This document shows positions 1 through 6,603 of a stretch of 9,512 nucleotides of DNA, piece after piece. The translations under genes were made by a program, and so were the position numbers. Position 1 is the first letter of the stretch. Every line of letters begins with the position of its first letter. The notes under the pieces were generated by a model that saw only the letters and a list, made by a program, of their open reading frames with translations, was not told the origin of the DNA and searched no databases. This DNA comes from Marivivens sp. (GTDB lineage: Bacteria; Pseudomonadota; Alphaproteobacteria; Rhodobacterales; Rhodobacteraceae), in assembly GCA_024642185.1 (NCBI GenBank), contig JAHEBR010000071.1, forward strand, positions 1 through 9,512, written 5' to 3'.

Positions 1-1362
1 ACCGATGAGGTTATTGAACTGGCCACCGCCAAGGGGTGCCGCCTGAACAGCAAGGGGCGGCTGATCTTTCCGCGGGCTCTGGTCGAAGACCTGTTGGCAG
101 GCGCCGCGCGGGAATACACGATCCACAGCCGCGATCCGGCGCATGACGATGTGGTGGTGGGTGGCAATAAGGTGAACTATTGCACCTCGGGCGAAGCGGT
201 CTCGATGCTCGACTATCAGACCCGCACCTATCGCCCCTCGACCCTGCGTGATCTTTACGACACCGCCCGCGTGGTCGACGCCTTGCCGAATATCCACCAG
301 TTCGGGCAAACCGTGGTGCCCACCGAGATCGAAGACCTCTTCGAGCACGATATCAACGTGGTCTACGCGGTCCTTTCGGGGACGACGAAGCCCGTCGAAC
401 ACACGTTCAACACGGTCAAATCCATCCCCGCCGCGATGGAGCTTTATGCGATGGTCGCGGGCTCGGAAGAGGCCTTCCGCGAGCGGCCTTTTGCGAGCTT
501 TGGTGGCTGCCCGATCGTCTCTCCCCTGCGTTTTGCGCAGGAGAACCTCGACGTTCTGGTGGAAACCAGCCGCCGGGGCCTGATCAACGATATCGCCATC
601 GCGCCGCAATCGGGGGCCACGGCGCCGTCGTTCCTTGCGGGATCGCTGGTGCAGGTGACGGCCGAAGCGCTCGCCTGCCTTGCGGTCGTCAATATGGTGC
701 GGCCCGGTTGCCCGATGTCCTTCGCCGCTTGGCCCTTTGCGGTCGACCTTCGCACCGGCTCCTTTGCGGGCGGCTCGGCCGAGGTTGCGGTGTCGATGGC
801 CGCGATTGCCCAGATCGGCCGGTTCTATGATTTGCCGACGACCGTCGCCGCCTCGATGTCGGACGCCAAGATGCCCGACGCGCAGATGGGCTATGAGAAG
901 GGGATCGCCTCGGTCGTGGCAGGGCTTGCGGGGGCGAACCGCATCCTTGAATCGGCGGGCATGATGGCGAGCCTCATGGGCTGTTCCATCGAAGCGCTCA
1001 TCATCGACAACGATATGCTCGGCATGGCGCAGCGGGTGGTGCGGGGGATCGAGGTTACCGACGAGACCCTGAGTGTCGAGACGATCAAGGCGGCGGTGAT
1101 GGGCGAGGGGCACTATCTTGGCGCGGCCGATACGCTGCGCTCGATGGAGACGGAATACGTCTATCCCGAAACCGCCGATCGCGCCTCGGTGCAGGTCTGG
1201 AAGGCGGAAGGATCGACGACGATGGACGAGCGGGCGCACGCAAGGGCGGGCGAGCTTTTGGCCAACCACTACGTCCGCGCCATTCCGCCCGAGATTGACG
1301 CCCGCATCCGCAAGCGTTTTCCGATCCTCCTGCCGGAAGCGGCGATGCGGCCCAAACCCTAG
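1..1362 (+). CDS. MttB-superfamily (trimethylamine/betaine) methyltransferase, 5'-truncated, non-pyrrolysine
   Basis: The reading frame is open from the first base, so the true start lies upstream. The visible part is 453 residues ending in TAG; the family is usually about 490-520 residues, so only some 40-60 residues are missing. A TTG at 94 is an internal codon, not the start. The conserved core (fragment residues about 235-301) contains PGCPMSF, the Gly/Ser-rich stretch RTGSFAGGSAE and SDAKMPDAQMGYEKG, typical of the MttB family TIM barrel. Known members transfer a methyl group from a quaternary or tertiary amine to a corrinoid protein. Archaeal MttB uses pyrrolysine encoded by an in-frame amber codon; here there is no internal stop, so this is the non-Pyl branch, which includes glycine-betaine and proline-betaine methyltransferases. 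No corrinoid protein gene is visible. The substrate is unknown; a methylated amine or betaine is likely. It ends overlapping the convergent methyltransferase gene by 4 bp. Confidence 0.9.
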   Translation, partial: TDEVIELATAKGCRLNSKGRLIFPRALVEDLLAGAAREYTIHSRDPAHDDVVVGGNKVNYCTSGEAVSMLDYQTRTYRPSTLRDLYDTARVVDALPNIHQFGQTVVPTEIEDLFEHDINVVYAVLSGTTKPVEHTFNTVKSIPAAMELYAMVAGSEEAFRERPFASFGGCPIVSPLRFAQENLDVLVETSRRGLINDIAIAPQSGATAPSFLAGSLVQVTAEALACLAVVNMVRPGCPMSFAAWPFAVDLRTGSFAGGSAEVAVSMAAIAQIGRFYDLPTTVAASMSDAKMPDAQMGYEKGIASVVAGLAGANRILESAGMMASLMGCSIEALIIDNDMLGMAQRVVRGIEVTDETLSVETIKAAVMGEGHYLGAADTLRSMETEYVYPETADRASVQVWKAEGSTTMDERAHARAGELLANHYVRAIPPEIDARIRKRFPILLPEAAMRPKP

Positions 1363-2147
1363 GCGGGTTTGACGGCGCGCAGGTGGGTCGGGCAGTGTTC
1401 GCCCGCGTCGAGAACGGGGATCATCCGTTCCCAGATGCCGCAGTTCTCGGCCACGAAATCCGCGCCCACAACCTTGGCCGCCGCCTCGCCAACCGGCCCG
1501 CGCAGGCGGTCAAGCTCGGTGCGGGCAACCTCGCGATACCATGCGTTGCGGCTTGTGGTCTTGGCCTCCTGAAAGCCGGCGGCCTCCATCGCCGCCCGAT
1601 AGCGCGAGGGCGAGGCCATGCCGAAATCGAGCCCTTCGGATTTGATATACTCGGCCATCTGCGCGCTGGGCTCGCCATCATGCCCGATCAGCCAGTCCGA
1701 GGCGATAAACCGCCCGCCCGGTTTCAGCACCCGGAACACCTCGCGCATCAGCGCGTGTTTGTCGGGGATGTGAACGATCGAGTCCTTCGAGAAGACCACA
1801 TCGAATGTCTCGGGCGGAAAGGGAAGTGGGCCGGGGGCGACTTTGACAAGGCCGACCTTGTCTTCGATCCCCGCTTTGGCGACAAGACCGCGCGCGTGGT
1901 TGAGCACCGTATCCTCAACATCGATACCCGTCACATAGCCCACGCCATGCGTCGTTGCGAGGGCGACCTCGATGCCACCGGCGCCGCAGCCGATATCGAG
2001 AACCGAGCAGCCGGTAAGTTCATCGTCGCCGACAAGACGCGCCACTTCATCCGGCCCGCCGGGGGACAGATAGCCCTCGCCCCAGATCGCCTCGAGCATT
2101 CCGATCATCTTATCGTGGTAGAGTTCTCCGTCGGTGCTGGCTCCCAT
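1359..2147 (-). CDS. SAM-dependent methyltransferase, phosphoethanolamine N-methyltransferase-like fold
   Basis: 262 residues, ATG start at 2147-2145 preceded by a good Shine-Dalgarno (AGGGGA, about 5 nt upstream). It is a class I Rossmann methyltransferase: motif I VLDIGCGAGG (49-58), acidic SAM-ribose residue D76 in GIDVED, FDVVFSKDSIVHIPDK (115-130) and LKPGGRFIASDW (141-152). The N-terminal segment YHDKMIG...IWGEGYLSPGG (10-31) and the D122/H126 pair (DSIVH) match, from memory, the Plasmodium/plant phosphoethanolamine methyltransferase pattern (Tyr19, Asp128, His132). The residues I align to that family's phosphate contacts are E171, L173 and M242, so a non-phosphorylated amine substrate is more likely. 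It points towards the mttB homologue and diverges from the transporter operon. It could make or modify a methylated amine, but the actual substrate is unknown. Class certain, substrate inferred. Confidence 0.88.
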   Translation of the reverse strand: MGASTDGELYHDKMIGMLEAIWGEGYLSPGGPDEVARLVGDDELTGCSVLDIGCGAGGIEVALATTHGVGYVTGIDVEDTVLNHARGLVAKAGIEDKVGLVKVAPGPLPFPPETFDVVFSKDSIVHIPDKHALMREVFRVLKPGGRFIASDWLIGHDGEPSAQMAEYIKSEGLDFGMASPSRYRAAMEAAGFQEAKTTSRNAWYREVARTELDRLRGPVGEAAAKVVGADFVAENCGIWERMIPVLDAGEHCPTHLRAVKPA

Positions 2148-2199
2148 CGTCTTCCCCTGTCACTGGCAATTCTTCTTGTGAGTTCCGACAAGAGATTAG

Positions 2200-2211
2200 G
2201 GGAAATTTCCC
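2200..2211. promoter_or_regulatory. Perfect 12-bp palindrome GGGAAATTTCCC
   Basis: The sequence GGGAAATTTCCC is its own reverse complement and lies 53 bp upstream of the minus-strand methyltransferase ATG. It is a candidate operator for that gene. The only evidence is the symmetry and the location; no binding protein can be named. Confidence 0.35.
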
Positions 2212-2250
2212 GCAGGTCTACGTCTGATAAGCATAGTGCGGCGGGGTTAG

Positions 2251-2267
2251 CCGATAGGGCCTATCGG
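2251..2267. promoter_or_regulatory. 17-bp palindrome CCGATAGGGCCTATCGG, candidate operator
   Basis: Two 8-bp arms (CCGATAGG / CCTATCGG) flank one central G with no mismatch. If the -10 box at 2307-2312 is right, its centre sits near -60, a usual place for an activator. A half-site CCGATAG recurs at 2356-2362. The dyad is not of the LysR T-N11-A form, so I do not assign a regulator family. Confidence 0.5.
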
Positions 2268-2271
2268 TTGG

Positions 2272-2288
2272 CCCGATGGGCTGTCGGG
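2272..2288. promoter_or_regulatory. Second, weaker inverted repeat CCCGA-N7-TCGGG
   Basis: Arms CCCGA (2272-2276) and TCGGG (2284-2288) flank 7 nt. The flanking sequence GGTTGGCCCGATGGGC (2266-2281) is a degenerate copy of GGTTAGCCGATAGGGC (2245-2260), so this element and the 2251-2267 palindrome form a tandem pair with a period of about 21 bp, two helical turns. It would overlap the -35 region of the predicted importer promoter. Confidence 0.4.
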
Positions 2289-2306
2289 GATAGAACAAAA
2301 TTCCCG

Positions 2307-2312
2307 TATAAT
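2307..2312 (+). promoter_or_regulatory. Consensus -10 box TATAAT, putative importer operon promoter
   Basis: TATAAT matches the sigma-70 -10 consensus perfectly and lies 97 bp upstream of the GTG of the first permease gene. The hexamer 17 bp upstream (2284-2289, TCGGGG) does not resemble TTGACA. The promoter would therefore be expected to need an activator, which fits the operator pair just upstream. Confidence 0.4.
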
Positions 2313-2322
2313 TTTGATCAAA
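2313..2322. promoter_or_regulatory. Palindrome TTTGATCAAA overlapping the predicted transcription start
   Basis: A perfect 10-bp palindrome directly follows the -10 box, so it would cover the transcription start. The wider motif TTTTGATCAAATT (2312-2324) recurs as TTTTGATCGAATT at 6481-6493, upstream of the binding-protein gene of the same transporter class. That makes a shared operator plausible. Confidence 0.35.
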
Positions 2323-2408
2323 TTGTGCAGTTTTGCTTTGCGGTTCGATATTTGCCCGATAGTCTTTCGAAGATGGAGTAGGGTTTCGAATCCTGCGGGG
2401 GGATTATC

Positions 2409-3278
2409 GTGTCCATTGACGCACAGAACGAAGGACGCAAAGGGCTCTTACTTGTCAGCCCGACATTTGCCTATGCTATCCTGCTGCTCGCGGCGCCGCT
2501 TATCCTCGTCATTTTGTTCAGCTTCTGGACGCAAGACTACCTCGATCTCGACACCACTCCGACGCTGGCCAACTACAAAGAGGCTTGGACCGCTCCGCTT
2601 TATCGTGAGCTGATGCTGCGCTCGCTGAGGATTTCGGTGCTTGTGACGACGGTGACGGTCCTCTCTGCTTTCCCCGTGGCCTATTATGTGTCGTTTCGCG
2701 TCAAAGAGCGTAAGGCGCTGTGGCTGTTCCTGATCACCGCGCCATTCTGGACGAGCTATCTTCTGCGCGTGTTCTTGTGGAAGGTGATCCTTGGCTACAA
2801 CGGCGTTTTCAATTCGGCCCTCCTTTGGGCCGGGATCATCGACGAGCCGCTGCAGTTCATCCTCTACAATGTGAATGCGGTCGTCATCACGCTGGCCCAC
2901 GCCTGGGCGCCTTTTGCAATCCTGCCGATCTTTGTCGCGCTAGAGAAGATCGACCGCTCACTTCTTGAGGCCGCCGAGGATCTTGGTGATGGCCCGGTGC
3001 GGCGCTTCTTCCGTATCACGCTGCCGCTGGCGATCCCCGGCGTGATGGCGGCGACCCTGATTGTCCTCATCCCGACCGTTGGTGATTTCATTACACCCAG
3101 ACTCGTCGGCGGCACCGAAGGCCTGATGATTTCCAATATGATCCAGGTGCAATTCGGAAAGGCCAACAACGCCCCGCTTGGCGCGGCGCTGGCGGTGTCG
3201 TCGATGTTCATTGTCGGTGGCCTGAGCCTTCTTATCTTTCTGGCAAGCCGCCGTGTCGGCCGAGTGGCGGAGGACTAA
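2409..3278 (+). CDS. ABC transporter permease, PotB-type (spermidine/putrescine class)
   Basis: 289 residues, GTG start preceded by the purine-rich run GGGGGGA (2396-2402). The protein is strongly hydrophobic with about six membrane segments, the first at residues 13-39. The cytoplasmic EAA loop that docks on the ATPase is clear: EAAEDLG (187-193) followed by ITLPLAIPG (203-211). Length and layout fit PotB/PotH permeases. It forms the inner-membrane channel together with the next gene, from which it is separated by 3 bp. Homology places it in the polyamine/opine class, but the substrate is set by the binding protein. In this gene setting a quaternary ammonium, sulfonium or related small solute is as likely as a polyamine. 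Confidence 0.93.
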   Translation: MSIDAQNEGRKGLLLVSPTFAYAILLLAAPLILVILFSFWTQDYLDLDTTPTLANYKEAWTAPLYRELMLRSLRISVLVTTVTVLSAFPVAYYVSFRVKERKALWLFLITAPFWTSYLLRVFLWKVILGYNGVFNSALLWAGIIDEPLQFILYNVNAVVITLAHAWAPFAILPIFVALEKIDRSLLEAAEDLGDGPVRRFFRITLPLAIPGVMAATLIVLIPTVGDFITPRLVGGTEGLMISNMIQVQFGKANNAPLGAALAVSSMFIVGGLSLLIFLASRRVGRVAED

Positions 3279-3281
3279 GCA

Positions 3282-4109
3282 ATGGCAAAGAGATTCAAAA
3301 AGCTGAGCTGGCTGCAAGCCTACGCCTCGGTTTATATGGTGTTTCTCTATGCGCCCGTCGTGCTTTTGCCGATTTTCGCTTTCAACGATTCTACTGTCAT
3401 TGCCTTCCCGCTCTCGGGCTTCACGACAGATTGGTTCGCCTCGCTCAGGGACAATTCGGCGCTCAAGTCTGCGGTCTCCAATAGTCTGATTGTCGCCATC
3501 ACCGCTGCGATGATCTCAACCATTTTGGGCGCTTTCGCTGCGCGAGCCGGTGTGCGCTATCGCTTTCCGGCCAAGCGCGGGATCATGGGGCTTATCCTTT
3601 TGCCGCTTGTTCTTCCCGAGATCATCATTGCCGTGGCGCTGCTTGTCATGCTGATGCGACTGGGCCTCAGTCTGTCGCTCTGGACAGTGATCGTGGGTCA
3701 CGTTCTCGTTTGCGTGCCCTTTTCGATGGCTGTCTTGAATTCGGCTTTCAGCGGCCTTGATCAAAGCCTTGAAGAGGCGTCGTTCGATCTTGGCGAGACC
3801 GCGTGGGGGACCTTTAGGCGGGTCACATTTCCCCTGATCCTTCCGGGGGTGATTTCGAGCCTTCTGATCACCTTCACGATCTCGCTTGATGAATTCATCA
3901 TCGCGTTCTTCCTGACCGGCACCGATGTTACCCTACCGGTGTATATCTGGAGCCAGCTGCGCTTCCCCGCCAAGTTGCCCGGGGTCATGGCGCTGGGCAC
4001 GCTTCTTTTGCTTCTGACTATCTCGCTTCTTGTCATCGCTGAATTCTTCCGTCGACGGACCGCTCAACGCCGCGGCCTCGATGCCTCTACAACCGAAGGG
4101 CTGATCTGA
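3282..4109 (+). CDS. ABC transporter permease, PotC-type
   Basis: 275 residues, ATG start with the Shine-Dalgarno GGAGG inside the end of the preceding gene (about 10 nt upstream). It has about six transmembrane segments. The EAA loop is present as EEASFDLG (164-171) followed by VTFPLILPG (181-189), the form usual in PotC/PotI permeases, as is the LDEFIIAFFLTG segment (202-213). The C-terminal tail after the last membrane helix is basic (FRRRTAQRRG), consistent with a cytoplasmic end. It would pair with the PotB-type permease as a heterodimer. It starts 3 bp after potB and ends 2 bp before the ATPase gene, so the three are surely one transcript. Confidence 0.93.
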   Translation: MAKRFKKLSWLQAYASVYMVFLYAPVVLLPIFAFNDSTVIAFPLSGFTTDWFASLRDNSALKSAVSNSLIVAITAAMISTILGAFAARAGVRYRFPAKRGIMGLILLPLVLPEIIIAVALLVMLMRLGLSLSLWTVIVGHVLVCVPFSMAVLNSAFSGLDQSLEEASFDLGETAWGTFRRVTFPLILPGVISSLLITFTISLDEFIIAFFLTGTDVTLPVYIWSQLRFPAKLPGVMALGTLLLLLTISLLVIAEFFRRRTAQRRGLDASTTEGLI

Positions 4110-4111
4110 TT

Positions 4112-5218
4112 ATGACCGCCGCAAACGCCGACAAACCGATCATCACGCTCGACAATGTGACCCGCAGCTTTGGTGCGGTTCAGGCGCTGAGAGGCGTCAG
4201 CGCCGAGATCCGCGAGGGCGAGTTCTTCTCGCTCCTGGGGCCTTCGGGCTGTGGCAAGACCACGCTTCTGCGGATGATCGCCGGTTTCGACGAGCCGACC
4301 ACCGGCACCATTACCCTCGACGGCAAGCCTATGGCCGGGATCGCCGCCAATCATCGCCCGACCAACATGGTGTTCCAGAGCTACGCCATCTTCCCGCATC
4401 TGTCGGTGGGCGACAACGTGGGCTATGGCCTCAAGAAAAAGCGCCTGCCCAAGGCCGAATACGACCGCGAGGTGGAAGAGGCGCTGGAGATGGTCTCTTT
4501 GGGCGGCTATGGCCCGCGCGCGGCCCACACACTTTCCGGCGGCCAACGCCAGCGTGTTGCGCTCGCCCGAGCGCTGATCATGCGGCCCAAGGTGATCCTT
4601 CTCGACGAGCCGCTATCCGCGCTCGACAAGAAACTGCGCGAGCAAATGCAGATCGAGCTGCGCCGCCTGCAACGTTCTGTCGGCATCACCTTCATCCTCG
4701 TGACCCATGATCAGGAAGAAGCGCTGATCATGTCGGACCGCATCGCGGTCATGTTCGACGGGCAGATCGCGCAGCTGGATTCGCCCGAGGCGCTCTACCG
4801 CAAGCCAAACACACAGCGGGTGGCCTCGTTCATCGGTGTGATGAACTTTCTTGAAGCCAAGGCTTCCGGAGAGAAGGGTGACAAGATCAGCCTTGATATT
4901 CAGGCCCTCGGCAAACTCGACATTCCGGCTTCGGCCCTTCCGGCAGGCATGAAGTCTTCCGAGATCACCCGCGTAGGTGTTCGACCCGAGATGATGTCGA
5001 TCGTCCTTGAGGGGGCGAAGAGCACCGGCCACGAGATCGACGCGGAAATCGCAGAGTCAGAATACTATGGCGACATGACCTATTATCTGGTCAGCTTGCC
5101 GGGCAAAGACGAGCCGGTGACCATCTCTATGCGGAACACTGCTGGCCGCGCAGTTCTCGAACCTGGCAGCAAGACCCGCGTGAGCTTTTCGCCTGAATCG
5201 ATCGTCGTCTTCCGCTAG
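4112..5218 (+). CDS. ABC transporter ATP-binding protein, PotA-type with C-terminal TOBE domain
   Basis: 368 residues, ATG start 2 bp after the PotC-type stop. All ATPase motifs are intact: Walker A GPSGCGKTT (43-51), Q-loop Gln89, signature LSGGQRQR (141-148), Walker B VILLDEP (161-167), D-loop SALD (169-172) and switch His199 (VTHD). Residues about 240-368 form the TOBE-type regulatory domain typical of PotA/FbpC ATPases, with VRPEMM and the usual end FSPESIVVFR. It energises the permease pair on the cytoplasmic side. It is the last gene of the operon, followed after 21 bp by a strong terminator hairpin. Confidence 0.95.
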   Translation: MTAANADKPIITLDNVTRSFGAVQALRGVSAEIREGEFFSLLGPSGCGKTTLLRMIAGFDEPTTGTITLDGKPMAGIAANHRPTNMVFQSYAIFPHLSVGDNVGYGLKKKRLPKAEYDREVEEALEMVSLGGYGPRAAHTLSGGQRQRVALARALIMRPKVILLDEPLSALDKKLREQMQIELRRLQRSVGITFILVTHDQEEALIMSDRIAVMFDGQIAQLDSPEALYRKPNTQRVASFIGVMNFLEAKASGEKGDKISLDIQALGKLDIPASALPAGMKSSEITRVGVRPEMMSIVLEGAKSTGHEIDAEIAESEYYGDMTYYLVSLPGKDEPVTISMRNTAGRAVLEPGSKTRVSFSPESIVVFR

Positions 5219-5239
5219 ATCTCCAGCTATCGGAACGAC

Positions 5240-5268
5240 AAAAGCGGGGAGTTTCTCCCCGCTTTTTT
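5240..5268 (+). terminator. Rho-independent terminator of the importer operon
   Basis: A perfect 12-bp stem, AAAAGCGGGGAG (5240-5251) and CTCCCCGCTTTT (5255-5266), encloses a TTT loop and runs into a T6 tract (5263-5268). It lies 21 bp after the ATPase stop. The mirrored A-run means it could also work on the minus strand. Confidence 0.93.
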
Positions 5269-5283
5269 GTTGGCCAATGGAAA

Positions 5284-5309
5284 GGGCCGCCCGGAAAACC
5301 GGGCGGCCC
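5284..5309 (-). terminator. Terminator hairpin after the binding-protein gene
   Basis: An 11-bp perfect GC-rich stem, GGGCCGCCCGG (5284-5294) and CCGGGCGGCCC (5299-5309), has an AAAA loop. On the minus strand it follows the binding-protein stop by 19 bp and is followed by only TTT, so the T-tract is short. With the neighbouring hairpin it insulates the two convergent units. Confidence 0.75.
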
Positions 5310-5328
5310 CTCACCATTTCAGACCGGA

Positions 5329-6384
5329 TCAGAAGCCGGCTTTGATCTTCTCGAACTCGGCGATCATCATCTCGCGCAGGCGCGGGCTGACCGGAGCCTG
5401 CCACAGGGTGCCTTCGCGGAGGGCATCGCTCGATTCAAGGCCAACGGCGGCCAGATCTTCTTCGGCGATATTCGCCATCGCCGCGGCGTTCGAGTGGCCG
5501 TAGCCCCAAGCCGATACGATGTATTCCGCCGAAGCCGGCTCGAGCCATGCGTTGACGAAATCATAGAAGAGATCGTCCGAAGCCGGGTGATCGGCCATCT
5601 TCACATAGCCGCAGACCCAGCTCGACGAGCCTTCCACCGTGTCGCGCTTCATGGTGATCGGATAGCCCTCGGCGCTCATCGTGGCGAAGGTCTCGTTCCA
5701 GGCCCAGGCGAGATAGACCTCGCCCGACTGCATCATCTGCGCCAGCGATGCGCCATCCGTCCAGTAGGCGCGGAGGTTCTGGTGCACCTGACGCAGGAAG
5801 TCGGAAGCCGCGGCAAACTGTTCGTCGGTGGCCTGCGTCCAGTCCTTCACGCCGATGGCGAGGAAGGCGAGGGCATAGGCATCGTCGAGGTTGTCGGGGA
5901 TCGACACGCGGCCGGCGTGCTTGGGATCGGCGAAGGATTGCAGGGTCGCTGCGTCTTCTTCCGAGAGAAGCTCGGTGTTATAGGTCACCGCCGTGTTGCC
6001 CCAATCCATCGGGATGAAGTAGGGCTTGCCGTCTTTCCAATAGGCGTCGATATCGCGGAAGCCCGGCTCGAGGTTGGCCCACTCGGGGATGCGCGAGGGA
6101 TCGACCGGCTCGAGAAGGCCCGCTTCCATCCACTTCGGAACCGACTGCGAGCAGGGGTGGCCGGCATCGACCTTGAAGCCCGCGCGCATCTTCTGGAACG
6201 CCTCTTCCTCGTCGGTGAAGAACGAGAATGACGGGTCGGAGCCGTGGGCATCGACATAGGATTGATAAAAGCCCGGATCGTCATAGCCGGCCCAGTCGAA
6301 TACGACGAGATCGGAGCCGTCTGCATTGGCCATGCCCGCAATCGCGGTGCCGAGCAGAAGGGTTGTTGCAAGTTTGAGTTTCAT
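5329..6384 (-). CDS. Periplasmic substrate-binding protein, PotD/PotF-type
   Basis: I place the start at the ATG at 6384-6382, which gives 351 residues. AGGGAGA stands 7 nt upstream and the signal peptide MKLKLATTLLLGTAIAGM with an Ala-Asn-Ala cleavage site (after about residue 21) follows at once. An ATG at 6432 would add 16 residues in front of the signal and is not credible. The mature protein has the family-1/8 solute-binding layout, starting DLVVFDWAGYDDPGF. It is rich in tryptophan at likely pocket positions (W31, W128, W227, W229, W256, W293), consistent with a cation-pi box for a quaternary ammonium group, although polyamine binders also use aromatics. It would deliver substrate to the importer encoded head-to-head at its 3' side. 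Its own AT-rich upstream region shares a motif with the importer promoter region. Confidence 0.9.
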   Translation of the reverse strand: MKLKLATTLLLGTAIAGMANADGSDLVVFDWAGYDDPGFYQSYVDAHGSDPSFSFFTDEEEAFQKMRAGFKVDAGHPCSQSVPKWMEAGLLEPVDPSRIPEWANLEPGFRDIDAYWKDGKPYFIPMDWGNTAVTYNTELLSEEDAATLQSFADPKHAGRVSIPDNLDDAYALAFLAIGVKDWTQATDEQFAAASDFLRQVHQNLRAYWTDGASLAQMMQSGEVYLAWAWNETFATMSAEGYPITMKRDTVEGSSSWVCGYVKMADHPASDDLFYDFVNAWLEPASAEYIVSAWGYGHSNAAAMANIAEEDLAAVGLESSDALREGTLWQAPVSPRLREMMIAEFEKIKAGF

Positions 6385-6603
6385 GAAAAGTCTCCCTGTT
6401 ATTATTGGTTTCCCAAGCCGACCCGGCGTCAAAAGCCGGTCCGGTAGAGTTCAAGCTAACTGGTGCCCAAGTTGAACATTTTTTGATCGAATTTCCTAGA
6501 AAATATGTGCGTTTACCGGCCGAAATGCGCGATTTTGCGCTGCTTTCCGGCGCCATGATGCGAAGATGGGCGCTGTCGAGGGCGGATGCCTCGGGCGGCC
6601 CTT
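6385..6603 (-). promoter_or_regulatory. Upstream region of the binding-protein gene, AT-rich, with shared motif
   Basis: This 219-bp gap lies between the cupin gene stop and the binding-protein start, both on the minus strand. I see only a weak hairpin (CGAGG / CCTCG near 6575-6591, no T-run) after the cupin gene, so read-through into the binding-protein gene is possible. The AT-rich centre holds TTTTGATCGAATT (6481-6493), matching 12 of 13 bases upstream of the permease operon, then the near-palindrome ATTTCCTAGAAAAT (6491-6504). An inverted pair GTTCAA (6449-6454) / TTGAAC (6472-6477) lies nearer the start. No -35/-10 pair is clear enough to assert. Confidence 0.45.

Larger units (their letters stand above)
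2148..2408. promoter_or_regulatory. Divergent control region between methyltransferase and ABC importer operon
   Basis: A 261-bp non-coding gap separates the divergent start codons and is clearly more AT-rich than its surroundings towards the right. It holds four palindromic elements (2200-2211, 2251-2267, 2272-2288, 2313-2322) and a consensus -10 box (2307-2312), listed separately. I see no regulator gene in the window, so the protein that binds here is encoded elsewhere. I found no convincing small ORF or riboswitch fold in this gap. Confidence 0.6.

Noticed and set aside
1360..1362. The TAG ending the MttB homologue as a possible pyrrolysine codon
   Set aside because: In Pyl-containing MttB the amber codon lies well inside the gene. 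Here the family core is complete before this TAG, and reading on enters the antisense of the neighbouring gene.
1383..2381. Long plus-strand open frame over the methyltransferase and intergenic region
   Set aside because: It is the mirror frame of a clear methyltransferase, has no recognisable domain and is rich in His/Arg/Gly as expected for antisense of GC-rich coding DNA.
2148..2408. A riboswitch or small RNA in the divergent region
   Set aside because: The palindromes are short and better explained as DNA operator sites; I found no aptamer-like fold and no terminator stem ahead of either start.
5494..6231. Long plus-strand open frame opposite the binding protein (and similar ones at 6586-7086 and 7611-8291)
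   Set aside because: These lie antisense to well-supported genes, show no motifs, and have codon patterns typical of shadow frames in GC-rich DNA.
6385..6432. An upstream ATG at 6432 as start of the binding protein
   Set aside because: It would put 16 mostly polar residues before an ideal signal peptide, while the internal ATG at 6384 has a good Shine-Dalgarno and starts directly with that signal.
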